A model generated the notes under the pieces. That model had not been told where the DNA came from, did no database searches, and was given only the letters and a program-made list of their open reading frames with translations. A program made the position numbers and the translations under genes. Below are positions 8,731-18,898 of a stretch of DNA of 64,000 bases, piece by piece (positions within the stretch are counted from its first letter, which is position 1; every line of letters begins with the position of its first letter). The stretch lies in assembly GCF_003130075.1 (NCBI RefSeq), contig NZ_NRCW01000004.1:62001-126000 (forward strand). Reading direction: 5' to 3'. The DNA comes from Aggregatibacter segnis (GTDB lineage: Bacteria; Pseudomonadota; Gammaproteobacteria; Enterobacterales; Pasteurellaceae).

Positions 8731-11727
8731 TTAAAAGGTAAGTTCTGCATTTAAGCGGAAGTTTCTACCTGGTGCATAGAAGCGCTTGATTCCAGCGCCG
8801 GTATTTTGATCGATTAAGTTAAGCGTTCCGATGGCGCGAATAGAACGGGCAGAATCCCAAGTGATGTATTTGCGATCAGTGATGTTATATACACCCGCGG
8901 TTAAGGTGAGATTCTTAATTGGTCGAGCATAAACGATGGCATCTAAGATAGTGTAGTGTCCACTTCGCCAAGCTAATGTACTGTCAGTAACCCGTTTACC
9001 TTGAACGAGTCTATTTGGGTCTTCACTTTGTGTTTTCCAATACATATTGTAGGTATCGCTGCGTTTTTTCGGTGCAACATCCGTGATAAATAAATCGATC
9101 CCATATTGATCACCTTCAGTAGAGTAGCCGAGATTATATACAGATGTGGTTGGCTGAATAGCATTCATTGGAATATTGCCGTTAACTTTACCTTTTTGGT
9201 GAGTCAACTTATAGCCTATTCTAAATCCTTGTAAAATTGGTGTTAGATCGCCTAGTTCAACATGTGAATTTACTTCAACACCGGTTACTTTTGCGCCGTC
9301 ACGGTTCTGGTTTTGATAGAACGGATAAGTTAATGCGCTGCCTTGCTCAATGGCTCTTTCTCCCATAAAGACTAAATCAATAAAGTGATCATAATCGGTT
9401 CTAAATGCACTGAGCGTGAAATAACTACGATCTTTATAAAATGTAAACGCGACTTCCTTAGTTTTAGCAATTTCTGCTTTCAACTTGGTGTTTGGGGTAA
9501 TTGAAAAGCTTGGATGCTTAAAGGTCATATACACTTCATCTGAGGTTGGCGCACGGAACCCGTTGGAATACTTGAATTGTACCCGCATCCAATCAAGTGG
9601 ATCTAAGTTGAGTCCAATGTTATAAGAATGGTGTTTATAGGATGTAGTACGCAAGAGTTGCTCTAGATTTTGAGCAAAATTTTTGTTCATACAGTCTGTG
9701 TTATAACCGCAGTTGGCACCAGGGCCGTAAGGAACCGCGCCGTCAGGGAAAGGAACAAAAATCCCGGCAATAAGGCCTTTCGGTACAGGAATATTGGGAT
9801 TATAACTTGGGAGATGTTTGATCTGGTCATAGCGATAATTTAAATCAAGCCCCACCCAATCAGTAAATTTAATGTTATCCCCAAAATAAAAAGCATGGTT
9901 TTTAGTGGTGACTGGGATTAAGTAGCTGGATAAGTTTCCGGTTTTAGCTCGGTAATTACCTGTACATGTACCGGAAGGCCATTTATCGGGCGCAGGTTTG
10001 CGTTCAACCGGATAGGTTCCCTCAATCGGTTCATTACAGAAGAAATTATCAGCCCACCATTGCACGTTTCCACCCTGATAGCCGTCTTTGTTAACCATGC
10101 TTTTTTCAGTTTTTGAATATAACCCGCCATATTTCAAACTATGACTAGTTTTTCCAAGATCAAATTCTTTATCAAAATCTAAATTGATTTGGTTGGTATC
10201 TGTATTTAAATCACGATCGTTATAGTCATTACGGCTATAGCCTGCGGAGTGTGGGAATAAATAAGACAGTTCTTCCTCTTGTAATCCTCCCCAAGCATTT
10301 TTGATAGATTTTAATGGGATATAACCATATTTTTTTCCATTTGGTAATGTTTTGGTTTCGATTTGACGATCTTCAAAATGGTATTTACTTTCATACTCCT
10401 CATTGTTTTTAACAAATACTCTGTATTTTTTAGAGCAATCTAATTTTTCACAGTCAATCAATGTCGATTCCACAGATTGTTCTTTATAATCAAACCCAGA
10501 GAGTTTTTCACCTTTGGCGTTTCGATATTCACTTTCTGTGCTCCAACCGCTTTCAATACCTTTTCCTGTGATTTCTCCGCCTGTCTTATCAACGACCCGA
10601 TAAACGCCATTTGATTCTTCTAAATGCAATCCTTGTTTATTTTCGACTTGAATACATTTTGACGTATAACAATACTCATCTGTTCTTGCGTTATTTGTAA
10701 TTTTTTGTGAGGAATAGGAAACCTTAAAATGATCCCAAAGTGGTGTTTGGGTAAAGTTTTCATAGGTAAATTGGGTATTTTTACGTTGGGATTTATCGTT
10801 GGTTAAACGTTCTCCATAGCGTTCAGTATCTGTTCTGGAGTGTGCTCTTAAGCTATAAGACAGGTCAGCGCCTTTGGATTTTAATTTGGAATCATCTAAT
10901 GCAACGCTGAAACGATGTTCATCGTTTGGTTGAAAGCCAATTTTGATCAAATTGCTGTTACGGGTAATACGGTAGGGATCTGCTTTTTCTCGAGTACGTC
11001 CAACTGCGGCGTGATCGGCTTCCTCATTTGGATAAATATCATAATAATAGTTTTCTATTTCATGACCTTTTCGTTCGGTATTAATGAATAGCACATCAAA
11101 CCATTTATATTTTCCGGCGAGAGTGACGGAAGTTAGGTTTTGATTATTCATGGTTTGATAACCACGTTTAATACCAATGTGATAATTTTTATTCAGCAAA
11201 AAATCACGCGCATCTTTTGTTTCAAAGGCTACAGAACCACCTAACGCCCCGCTACCGGATTTCATGGAATCAGCGCCTTTAGTGATGGTCGCCATTTTAA
11301 CGTTTTCTATTTCAACATCATTTCTGGTGTTATTAAAGTTACCATAACCTTCAAAGAGTTCTTTAAATCCTTGAGAGCTTAATGTTTCAGCTTGGCGAAG
11401 GCCATCAACCATAATGCCCACACGGTTTTCATCAACACCTCGCACGGCATAGCCACTTGAACCGGTTCTTCCTGTTTCAACAACAGTGATACCTGTTTCG
11501 TAACGAACTAAATCTCGGCTATCCGCAGCTTGTCGTTTACTTAGTTTATGAGAAGTAATTTGTGTTTCACCCACTTTTTTCTCTTGTACATTGGGCTCGG
11601 AGGCATTGCCTGAAACGACAATTTCATTGAGCTGATCTTGAGTCGTACTGTTTTCAGCATAGGCAGTAGACATAGTGAGAGTAGCGAGAATGGAATAGGT
11701 GAGATAGCTTGGTTTAAATTTATGCAT
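8731..11727 (-). CDS. TonB-dependent haemoglobin/haptoglobin-type receptor 1
   Basis: Outer-membrane receptor (998 aa) of the haemoglobin/transferrin/lactoferrin TonB-dependent family, most like Haemophilus Hgp proteins, so probably for haem-iron uptake from host haemoglobin. Seen: signal peptide (about 24 aa, ends AYA), TonB box LNEIVVSG near residue 32, plug domain with VRGVDENRVGIMVDGL, QGFKELFEGYGNFNNTR and KGADSMKSGSGALGGSV, then a long beta-barrel ending in Phe. H. influenzae hgp genes usually carry CCAA repeats near the start that switch expression; none is present, so it is not phase variable by that route. Ligand is inferred from family only. Confidence 0.88.
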   Translation of the reverse strand: MHKFKPSYLTYSILATLTMSTAYAENSTTQDQLNEIVVSGNASEPNVQEKKVGETQITSHKLSKRQAADSRDLVRYETGITVVETGRTGSSGYAVRGVDENRVGIMVDGLRQAETLSSQGFKELFEGYGNFNNTRNDVEIENVKMATITKGADSMKSGSGALGGSVAFETKDARDFLLNKNYHIGIKRGYQTMNNQNLTSVTLAGKYKWFDVLFINTERKGHEIENYYYDIYPNEEADHAAVGRTREKADPYRITRNSNLIKIGFQPNDEHRFSVALDDSKLKSKGADLSYSLRAHSRTDTERYGERLTNDKSQRKNTQFTYENFTQTPLWDHFKVSYSSQKITNNARTDEYCYTSKCIQVENKQGLHLEESNGVYRVVDKTGGEITGKGIESGWSTESEYRNAKGEKLSGFDYKEQSVESTLIDCEKLDCSKKYRVFVKNNEEYESKYHFEDRQIETKTLPNGKKYGYIPLKSIKNAWGGLQEEELSYLFPHSAGYSRNDYNDRDLNTDTNQINLDFDKEFDLGKTSHSLKYGGLYSKTEKSMVNKDGYQGGNVQWWADNFFCNEPIEGTYPVERKPAPDKWPSGTCTGNYRAKTGNLSSYLIPVTTKNHAFYFGDNIKFTDWVGLDLNYRYDQIKHLPSYNPNIPVPKGLIAGIFVPFPDGAVPYGPGANCGYNTDCMNKNFAQNLEQLLRTTSYKHHSYNIGLNLDPLDWMRVQFKYSNGFRAPTSDEVYMTFKHPSFSITPNTKLKAEIAKTKEVAFTFYKDRSYFTLSAFRTDYDHFIDLVFMGERAIEQGSALTYPFYQNQNRDGAKVTGVEVNSHVELGDLTPILQGFRIGYKLTHQKGKVNGNIPMNAIQPTTSVYNLGYSTEGDQYGIDLFITDVAPKKRSDTYNMYWKTQSEDPNRLVQGKRVTDSTLAWRSGHYTILDAIVYARPIKNLTLTAGVYNITDRKYITWDSARSIRAIGTLNLIDQNTGAGIKRFYAPGRNFRLNAELTF

Positions 11728-11767
11728 AAATTTATGGCTCCTGGTAAATAAAAATATAATTTATACA

Positions 11768-11856
11768 AATAAAAATAATTTTTATTATTATACAAAGAAA
11801 GGGATGGACGTAAAATAGGTGTATGAGAATTTTGTGATTTATTTGATGTATATCAC
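11768..11856 (-). promoter_or_regulatory. Promoter region of receptor 1: Fur-like dyad and CRP/FNR-like dyad
   Basis: An A/T-rich dyad (AATAAAAATAATTTTTATTA, within 11768-11790) about 50 bp before the start resembles a Fur box. TTGATgtatATCAC at 11843-11856 is an FNR-type dyad with one mismatch, about 122 bp before the start. The same two elements occur at matching distances before receptor 2. Confidence 0.5.
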
Positions 11857-11968
11857 CAAATTTTTTCTGTTTGTAACCTTATGTAAAATAGGTCGCTAAG
11901 AAAGAATTTAGCTCATAGGAAACATGGATAAAATTTGTGATAAAAAGCGACCGCACTTTAGAAGAAAG

Positions 11969-12000
11969 AAAAAGGAGAAGTTTGAAACCTCTCCTTTTTT
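11969..12000 (-). terminator. Terminator of receptor 2 (copy of the grpE/receptor 1 terminator)
   Basis: AAAAAGGAG / CTCCTTTTT stem around AAGTTTGAAAC, with a T-run on the minus strand. Together with the flanking bases from 11953 it is almost identical to 8678-8729. Confidence 0.8.
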
Positions 12001-12005
12001 GTTGG

Positions 12006-15000
12006 TTAGAATTCTAATTGCATAGAGAGTCGATAGTTTCTACCCGGTGCATAGAAGCGGTTAATACCTAATCCGGTATTTTGATTGATCATATTACTTG
12101 TTCCAAATGGACGTATTGATCTCGCCGAATCCCAAGTGATGTATTTACGATTGGTTAGGTTATAGACACCGGCTCTTAATGTGAGATTTTTAATTGGTTT
12201 AATATAGCCCAATAAATCGATGGTCGTATAAGCGTCACTTCTCCATTTGATCGTTGTTTCTTTTTTACCTTCTTCTTTGTGATACATATTATAAGTATCT
12301 TCTGCATTTTTAGCAGATACGTGAGAAACATATAAATCTAATCCAAATTTCTCATCAGGATGAGCATAACTGACACCATAGATTGCTGTTTTGGGTTGAA
12401 TCGCATTCATTGGAATATTGCCATCCATTCTTCCTTTTTGCTGGCTATATTTATAACTCAGGCTAAATCCATTGAAGAATTTAGCAAGATGGCTTAATTC
12501 CAGATGAGATGAGATTTCAAAACCGGTTACTTTCGCATTTGGTCGATTTATATTTTGATAAACGCTAAATGGCAATAATTTAGAATGCCCTTTAAAGTTG
12601 TAATTTCCTTTATAGGATAAATCAATAAAGTTATGATATCTGGTATCAAAAACAGACCCTGTGATGTACCCCATGTCATTATGGAAAGTTAAAGAGAGTT
12701 CTTTTGTTTTTGCTGTTTCCGGTTGAAGATTTTTATTTGGTAAAATAGAAAAATCCGGATGTTTAAAGGTGAAATAAATTTCATCACTTGTCGGTGCACG
12801 GAATGCCTTACTGTATTTAACTTGTAGGCGTAACCAGTCTAACGGATCAATTGTTGTGCCAAAGGAATAAGAACTTGCTGAGAATTTTTTAGGTTGCGCA
12901 ATTTCTTTAATATTGGCAATTGCGTTGGCTTCTTTCTTAGCTAATTCCGTCATATCCGTATCGGCGCGATCAGGATCAAACTTAGGCTCTGTGATATAGA
13001 GGTTTGTCACCATATCATCAGGGATTTTCGGTGTGACACCCGGAATGTATTCAGGTTGATATTTTACGCGGTCATAACGATAGCCCGCATTGAAGGCAAA
13101 ATAATCGTTCACACGGAAGTCATCAATAAAATACAATGCGCCACTTTTGGTTTTAACCGGAATTAAGAAAGAAAATACATTTTGTTTGTTACAGAGAGTA
13201 TGTGATCTGTCCGGATTTAATTTTGTCGGGCTCAAGAATGTATCGCAGTTTGCAGGATATTCTGCCCACCATTTCAGGTTACGCGGGCTGGCCCCTGACG
13301 TATTTACCATGGATTTTTCCATCTCTGCCCACAATGCACCATAGGATAGCTCGTGTTGAGTCTTACCTAAGTCGATATGTTTGGTCAGATCGAGATTAAC
13401 TTGTTTGGTTTTGCTGACTAGATCGCGTTGTGACCATAAATTGTCTTGATAGCCTTTTTTATTTGGCATGAAAAACATAGGCCCGCTCAATTGGTTATTA
13501 CTCATGATGGCTGTTTTGGCATATTTTTTGCCATCTTTTTCGAAGACCTCAATAGGAATATCAACAGGTGTTCCATCTTTTTTAAAGCCGGTAATGTTTG
13601 GTTTATTACAATTAAATGCCTCACAGCTAAAGATATGAGAAACATTGGTTGGAACAAGCTGTTCATCGCCGATTAAACCTTTATCGGCACCCAAGAGATC
13701 ATAGCTTTTGCCATTTATATTTAACTTGCTTTCTGCTGGGGTAGTGCTTCCTTTTTTGGATAGTGTAGCTTTACAGGTTGATACATCTCCCACTTTTGGT
13801 GAGTCCCAAGAGCTGAAATCATTATCACAAGACTTATTGCCTGGTTTTACATAATAATCTTCATAGCCACTAGGAAGTTTATCCCAGTTAACTCGTTGCC
13901 ATTTGTATTTTTTGGTTTTTCCATTATATGGTTCTACTGGCAGATCAACTGTTGTATCTGAATCAGGTTGAGACATCGCCGGTTTATTGTAATAAGACGC
14001 TAATTTACCATCTTTACCGACAAGTTTGTTTTCGTCGTTATATTTCATCCCAAGTGGGTTACCGGCCAAGGCACATTTGTCATTTCCATCACAATAGTCA
14101 TCAGTTCTCGCACGAGTGGTGATTTTTTGTTGGGAGTAAGTGATTTTTAATGTGTCCCAAAGCGGTGTTGAGGAAAAGTTTTCATACGTAAAGGCAACAT
14201 TTTTACGTTCGACTTTATCGTCTGTATGACGTAACTCGACTTCATCATAACTTTGATACTGTGTATTTGGTTTCAACGTATAAGAGAAGTCGTGGCCTTT
14301 AGAGGTTTGTTTATATAAATCGGCCATTACCGAGAAACGATGATTATCCGTCGGTTGGAAAGCGAATTTCATTAATGTACTGTCTAGCGTACGACGATAA
14401 GGGTCTGCTTTTTCTCTTTCTTTACCTTGAATATTGTCTTTAAAATCTTTGTAGCCAAAGTTTTCGAGCTCATTCCCTTTACGCGATGTAGCCACAACAA
14501 TGGCATCAAACCATTTGTAACGCCCTGCTAATGTTAATGTATTCAGGTTTTGATTATCTGCTGTGTTGTAACCGCGCTTGTAAGAGGCATAATAATTTTT
14601 CTCCATGAGATAATCGCGGGCGTCTTTGGTTTCAAAACTGACTGAGCCACCCAATGCACCGCTACCGGATTTAAGAGAATCTGCACCTTTACGAATCGTT
14701 GCTTGTTTAAGTGTTTCTATTTCTGCGCTATTACGTGTGTTATTAAAATTGCCATAGCCTTCAAACAGTTCTTTGAAGCCTTGTGATGAAATTGTTTGTG
14801 CTTGGGCTAATCCATCAATTTGAATAGCAACTCGGTTTTCTTCTACACCGCGAACAGCAAAGCCACTGTTCCCAAATCGACCAGCTTCAACAACGGTGAT
14901 ACCGGTGTCATAACGCACAAGATCTTTCACATCTTGGGCTTGTTCTTTTTCTAATTTTTTTGCTGTTTTAACGGTTTCCGCAATTTTAGGTGGGGTTTTG

Positions 15001-15155
15001 TCTGTAGCATTTCCGTTACCATTTGAATCGCCTGAAACCACGATTTCATTTAATTGTTCTGTCGGTTGATTGCTTGTTTCTGCAGAAGTAATAGAAGACA
15101 CACTTAATGCAGTGAGAATAGAAAGGGAAAGATAGCTTGGTTTAAATTTACGCAT
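12006..15155 (-). CDS. TonB-dependent haemoglobin/haptoglobin-type receptor 2
   Basis: Paralogue of receptor 1 (1049 aa), even closer to Haemophilus Hgp proteins: the segment KIAETVKTAKKLEKEQAQDV is typical of HgpA/B. Signal peptide about 25 aa; TonB box LNEIVVSG near residue 35; plug with VRGVEENRVAIQIDGL and KGADSLKSGSGALGGSV; barrel ending RNYRLSMQLEF. Extra cysteine-bearing loop sequence around residues 370-560 separates it from receptor 1 and may set ligand preference. No CCAA repeats. The leader and the first 10 codons are nearly identical to receptor 1. Confidence 0.9.
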   Translation of the reverse strand: MRKFKPSYLSLSILTALSVSSITSAETSNQPTEQLNEIVVSGDSNGNGNATDKTPPKIAETVKTAKKLEKEQAQDVKDLVRYDTGITVVEAGRFGNSGFAVRGVEENRVAIQIDGLAQAQTISSQGFKELFEGYGNFNNTRNSAEIETLKQATIRKGADSLKSGSGALGGSVSFETKDARDYLMEKNYYASYKRGYNTADNQNLNTLTLAGRYKWFDAIVVATSRKGNELENFGYKDFKDNIQGKEREKADPYRRTLDSTLMKFAFQPTDNHRFSVMADLYKQTSKGHDFSYTLKPNTQYQSYDEVELRHTDDKVERKNVAFTYENFSSTPLWDTLKITYSQQKITTRARTDDYCDGNDKCALAGNPLGMKYNDENKLVGKDGKLASYYNKPAMSQPDSDTTVDLPVEPYNGKTKKYKWQRVNWDKLPSGYEDYYVKPGNKSCDNDFSSWDSPKVGDVSTCKATLSKKGSTTPAESKLNINGKSYDLLGADKGLIGDEQLVPTNVSHIFSCEAFNCNKPNITGFKKDGTPVDIPIEVFEKDGKKYAKTAIMSNNQLSGPMFFMPNKKGYQDNLWSQRDLVSKTKQVNLDLTKHIDLGKTQHELSYGALWAEMEKSMVNTSGASPRNLKWWAEYPANCDTFLSPTKLNPDRSHTLCNKQNVFSFLIPVKTKSGALYFIDDFRVNDYFAFNAGYRYDRVKYQPEYIPGVTPKIPDDMVTNLYITEPKFDPDRADTDMTELAKKEANAIANIKEIAQPKKFSASSYSFGTTIDPLDWLRLQVKYSKAFRAPTSDEIYFTFKHPDFSILPNKNLQPETAKTKELSLTFHNDMGYITGSVFDTRYHNFIDLSYKGNYNFKGHSKLLPFSVYQNINRPNAKVTGFEISSHLELSHLAKFFNGFSLSYKYSQQKGRMDGNIPMNAIQPKTAIYGVSYAHPDEKFGLDLYVSHVSAKNAEDTYNMYHKEEGKKETTIKWRSDAYTTIDLLGYIKPIKNLTLRAGVYNLTNRKYITWDSARSIRPFGTSNMINQNTGLGINRFYAPGRNYRLSMQLEF

Positions 15156-15197
15156 AAATTTATGGCTCCAGGTAAATTAAAAATAGGATTTAAGTAA

Positions 15198-15287
15198 ATA
15201 ATAATAATTTGCGTTATTATATTATGGCATTTATTTTGCGCAAAGTATTAAAAACAAATTGTTTTTAATTTTTTTGATATACATCAC
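15198..15287 (-). promoter_or_regulatory. Promoter region of receptor 2: Fur-like dyad and CRP/FNR-like dyad
   Basis: AATAATAATTTGCGTTATTA within 15198-15224 resembles the Fur consensus and lies about 55 bp before the start. TTGATatacATCAC at 15274-15287 is an FNR-type dyad; read on the minus strand as TGTGA-N6-TCAAA it is one base off the CRP consensus. The spacing mirrors receptor 1. Confidence 0.55.
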
Positions 15288-15313
15288 ATTTCATTTTTCG
15301 GATTGATGAAAAA

Positions 15314-15339
15314 AAGACCTATTTTTTCAAATAGGTCTT
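15314..15339 (-). terminator. Terminator of mnmC
   Basis: A perfect 11-bp stem (AAGACCTATTT / AAATAGGTCTT) with a 4-nt loop, followed on the minus strand by seven T, lies 13 nt after the mnmC stop. Confidence 0.88.
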
Positions 15340-15351
15340 GGGAAGGTGGAC

Positions 15352-17370
15352 TTAAAGATCTGCGACAGAAGTCCCTTTCAACAATTTTCTTATCCAACTT
15401 CGGCTTGCGGACAGGTGATGAATTAAGTCTTCGCTCAGCGGCAACGGTTCGTTATAGATAAGCGAAGCCAAAGTTTCGCCCAGTATTGGGGCTGACGTTA
15501 AACCGCGTGAGCCGAGGGCGCCGATGAGATATAAATTTGGAAATACGGCAGCCGGCGGAATAGGTTGTTTGCGACGGCGTAAGTTAAACAGATTTTTATA
15601 ATCCACGCATTGCTGTTCAAAATTCGGCACATTACCTACCATTGGGGTGCGATCCCGCACGGCGCAACGTACACCGATTCGCGCCAGATTGGCAGAGATA
15701 TCCACCTCTTTCACCCAAGGCATACCCTCTAGGTTCTTTTGGATTTTTTCCTGATTTTCCCGTTGTTCCTGTTCGCTAAAGGTGCGGTCAGCGCAATCAC
15801 GCACATGGCTGGCGCCAATGCAATGGCTGGTTTTAGCCTGATCAGCAGGCGTGAGGTAGCCATCATAACAGAGCACGGATTTCAGTTTCAGCAGATGTTC
15901 TGACGTGGGAATCTGGCTGACTTGCCCACGCACGGCATAAAGCGGTAGCGACTGCGTTTGAGGAAATTCATGCAGTTGATGACCGTTGGCGAGGACGACG
16001 ATTTGATGATGGAACCTGTCGTTTTCAGCATTTGTCACCAGCCAGCCATTTTCTTGTGCGGAAAGTGCGGTCACTTTTTGCGATGTTTTTATGATGAGCC
16101 CGCGCAGCTGTAAATAAGCAAACAGATTCTGCACAAATTGTTGTGGCGCAAGCCATCCACCCTGTGGAATAAATCCGCCACCACAAGGCAGCGGGAGACC
16201 GACTTTGTTACTTAATTCTGCTTGGCTTAGGCTTTGATAAAGGCTTTCAGACAGCTGAAGTTGCGAAACTTTCTGTAATTTAACCGCACTTTTTTCGTTA
16301 TATCCGCACAGTGCCACACCACAAAATTCATGTTCAAATTCAATGAAGTTTTCGGCGTTGCGTAATTGTTGTAAGCCGTAAGCAAACGCGTGTATGTAAA
16401 AGCGAATGTTGCGTTCGTCATCGTCGCTCAGTTGCGGATAAAACGCACCTTGTTTGTTGCCGGAGGCGTTCATCGCTGGCTGTGGATCTTCACAATAAAG
16501 GGTGACGTTCGCGCCACGTTGTATTAAGGCGAATGCGGTAAATAAGGAGGCTATGCCGCCCCCCACAATGGCAACATCCGCCACACCTTCAAATTGGGCG
16601 GATTGTGGTAGGTACCATGGGGTGAAAAGTGCGGTCGGTTTTTCAAGTGTTTTTTCGCCAACCAAACACTCCCGTTTTTTGCCGTAACCTTTGCGCTTTT
16701 GCACACTGAAACCGGCATTTTCTAAGCCTTTGCGCACCGCACTTGCGGCAGTAAAAGTGGCGAATGAGCCTTGCGGTTTGGTGTAACGGTACATTTGCGT
16801 ATAAAGCGCATCATTCCATATATCAGGATTTTTGCTGGGGGCAAACCCATCTAAAAACCACGCATCGATTTTGTTGCGCATATAATCGCCGAGCTGTGGC
16901 AAATTGTCGTGAATGTCGCCAAACCAAAGATCGAGCGTGGTTTCCTCAAAATGAAAACGATAGCAACCTTCAATAGGCTCCACCCAATGCGCCTGTAATT
17001 GTTCCGTAAGGGCGGTAAATTGTGGGTGATGTTGATGGGCAAGTTTTAACGCGTCTAATGTTAATGGGTATTTTTCAAAGGAAATAAAAAACAGGCGATG
17101 TAGTGTTGCTTGTGGAAATTGTTGGCGGAACTCACGAAACAGCGTGGCGACAGCCAAAAAATTTAGCCCTGTGCCAAAGCCGGTTTCTGCAATGACGAAG
17201 TGCCTTTGTTGATGTTGCTGCCAGCGTTGCCACAGTTGATTGCCTTGTTGAAAAACGTAGCGACTTTCTTCCAAACCGTCTTGGTTAGAAAAATAAACGT
17301 CGTCAAATTGATTGGAAACAGGCGTGTTTTCTTGGTTAAAACAGATGTCGGCATGGCTAATAACGCGCAT
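15352..17370 (-). CDS. mnmC: Bifunctional tRNA mnm5s2U34 biosynthesis protein MnmC
   Basis: Two-domain enzyme (672 aa) that finishes 5-methylaminomethyl-2-thiouridine at wobble U34. The C-terminal FAD oxidoreductase removes the carboxymethyl group and the N-terminal methyltransferase adds the methyl. Seen: SAM motif [12 protein letters not shown] near residue 60, [15 protein letters not shown], then the FAD motif [14 protein letters not shown] near residue 265 and a C-terminal [14 protein letters not shown]. Start at 17370 has AAGGA upstream. A full-length fusion, with no truncation. Confidence 0.96.
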   Translation of the reverse strand: MRVISHADICFNQENTPVSNQFDDVYFSNQDGLEESRYVFQQGNQLWQRWQQHQQRHFVIAETGFGTGLNFLAVATLFREFRQQFPQATLHRLFFISFEKYPLTLDALKLAHQHHPQFTALTEQLQAHWVEPIEGCYRFHFEETTLDLWFGDIHDNLPQLGDYMRNKIDAWFLDGFAPSKNPDIWNDALYTQMYRYTKPQGSFATFTAASAVRKGLENAGFSVQKRKGYGKKRECLVGEKTLEKPTALFTPWYLPQSAQFEGVADVAIVGGGIASLFTAFALIQRGANVTLYCEDPQPAMNASGNKQGAFYPQLSDDDERNIRFYIHAFAYGLQQLRNAENFIEFEHEFCGVALCGYNEKSAVKLQKVSQLQLSESLYQSLSQAELSNKVGLPLPCGGGFIPQGGWLAPQQFVQNLFAYLQLRGLIIKTSQKVTALSAQENGWLVTNAENDRFHHQIVVLANGHQLHEFPQTQSLPLYAVRGQVSQIPTSEHLLKLKSVLCYDGYLTPADQAKTSHCIGASHVRDCADRTFSEQEQRENQEKIQKNLEGMPWVKEVDISANLARIGVRCAVRDRTPMVGNVPNFEQQCVDYKNLFNLRRRKQPIPPAAVFPNLYLIGALGSRGLTSAPILGETLASLIYNEPLPLSEDLIHHLSASRSWIRKLLKGTSVADL

Positions 17371-17536
17371 TGGTTTAATTCCTTGGCTAATTTCGTTTGG
17401 GCTATATCATACGCTGATTTGGCCTAACTGGTCGAACGTTATAATTAATGCTTGCAATATTTTGGTTTCATAGTAAATTGCGCTCAGCTAACAAATGTAA
17501 GTCGAAATGATTTTCCCAACTCATAAGGAAGAACGA

Positions 17537-18757
17537 ATGAAAAGAGCAGTAATCACCGGATTTGGTATTATTTCCAGTATTGGTAACAACAAAGAAGAAG
17601 TATTGGCTTCATTAAAAGCCGGTAAATCCGGTATTGAAATCGTACCTGAATTTATTGAAATGAAAATGCGCAGCCATGTAGCAGGTACCGTTAAATTAAA
17701 CCCAAGCGAGTTAATCGATCGTAAAGTATATCGTTTCATGGGCGATGCGGCGGCATACGCTTATCTTTCTATGAAAGAAGCGATTGAAGATGCGGGTTTA
17801 ACCGAAGAACAAGTGTCTAACGAAAGTACCGGCTTGGTTATCGGTGCCGGCACAGGCTCTGCTCACAACCAGTTGGTGGCTTGTGATGCTGTGCGTGGTC
17901 CGCGCGGTGTGAAAGCCATCGGCCCTTATGCCGTCACGAAAACTATGGCATCCAGCGTATCCGCTTGTTTAGCGACTCCATACAAAATCAAGGGGGTGAG
18001 TTACAGTATCAGTTCCGCTTGCGCCACTTCAGCACACTGTATTGGTAACGCATTAGAACTCATTCAATTAGGTAAACAAGACATCGTTTTCGCCGGTGGC
18101 GCAGAAGAGTTATCTTGGGAATGCGCGACTGAATTTGATGCAATGGGCGCGGTTTCTACCAAGTACAATGAAACTCCAACCAAAGCATCTCGTGCTTATG
18201 ATGCAAACCGTGATGGTTTTGTCATTGCCGGTGGTGGTGCCGTGGTGGTTGTGGAAGAATTGGAACACGCGCTTGCCCGTGGTGCGAAAATTTACGCAGA
18301 AATCGTGGGTTATGGCGCAACCTCTGACGGTTATGACATGGTGGCGCCAAGTGGTGAAGGTGCAGAACGTTGCATGAAACAAGCCATGGCAAACATTGAC
18401 ACACCAATCGACTACATCAACGTGCACGGTACATCAACGCCAGTCGGTGATGTGAAAGAATTGGGTGCGATTAAAAACGTATTTGGCGATAAAATCCCGG
18501 CGATTTCTTCCACCAAATCTATGACAGGTCACTCTTTAGGGGCTGCCGGTGCGCACGAAGCCATTTACACCTTGTTAATGTTAGATAACGATTTCATCGC
18601 ACCAAGCATTAACATTGAAACCTTGGACGAACAAGCGGTAGGTTGCAACATCGTAACAGAAATCAAAGAAAATGCCGGTTTACAAACTGTAATGTCAAAT
18701 AGCTTTGGTTTTGGTGGTACGAACGCGACTTTAGTCTTTAAACGTTACAACGGTTAA
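17537..18757 (+). CDS. fabB: 3-oxoacyl-ACP synthase I (FabB)
   Basis: Condensing enzyme (406 aa) of type II fatty acid synthesis, needed for unsaturated chain elongation. Catalytic triad in family positions: Cys in [10 protein letters not shown] (about 163), His in HGTSTPVGD (about 298) and His in TGHSLGAAG (about 333). The frame extends ten codons upstream, but the ATG at 17537 has AAGGA at good spacing and gives exactly the E. coli FabB length. Divergent from mnmC. Confidence 0.96.
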   Translation: MKRAVITGFGIISSIGNNKEEVLASLKAGKSGIEIVPEFIEMKMRSHVAGTVKLNPSELIDRKVYRFMGDAAAYAYLSMKEAIEDAGLTEEQVSNESTGLVIGAGTGSAHNQLVACDAVRGPRGVKAIGPYAVTKTMASSVSACLATPYKIKGVSYSISSACATSAHCIGNALELIQLGKQDIVFAGGAEELSWECATEFDAMGAVSTKYNETPTKASRAYDANRDGFVIAGGGAVVVVEELEHALARGAKIYAEIVGYGATSDGYDMVAPSGEGAERCMKQAMANIDTPIDYINVHGTSTPVGDVKELGAIKNVFGDKIPAISSTKSMTGHSLGAAGAHEAIYTLLMLDNDFIAPSINIETLDEQAVGCNIVTEIKENAGLQTVMSNSFGFGGTNATLVFKRYNG

Positions 18758-18780
18758 TCCTTCGGGTTAATTTCTCTTAG

Positions 18781-18823
18781 AAGTGCGGTCGAAATTCAAT
18801 GTGTTTTTCGACCGCACTTTTTT
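18781..18823 (+). terminator. Terminator formed by an inverted USS pair after fabB
   Basis: AAGTGCGGTCGAAA and TTTTCGACCGCACTT face each other across about 12 nt and are followed by a T-run. Both arms contain a full 9-mer USS. Confidence 0.88.
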
Positions 18824-18898
18824 GTCTTTAAAACGCCTCAACATCCTTTGTACAGTTAAGGTACAATATTTATTATTTCTCTCTTTCCATGGAATCCT

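Noticed and set aside
17507-17536. Upstream extension of fabB
   Set aside because: No family similarity; the internal ATG has the ribosome site and gives the standard 406-residue protein.
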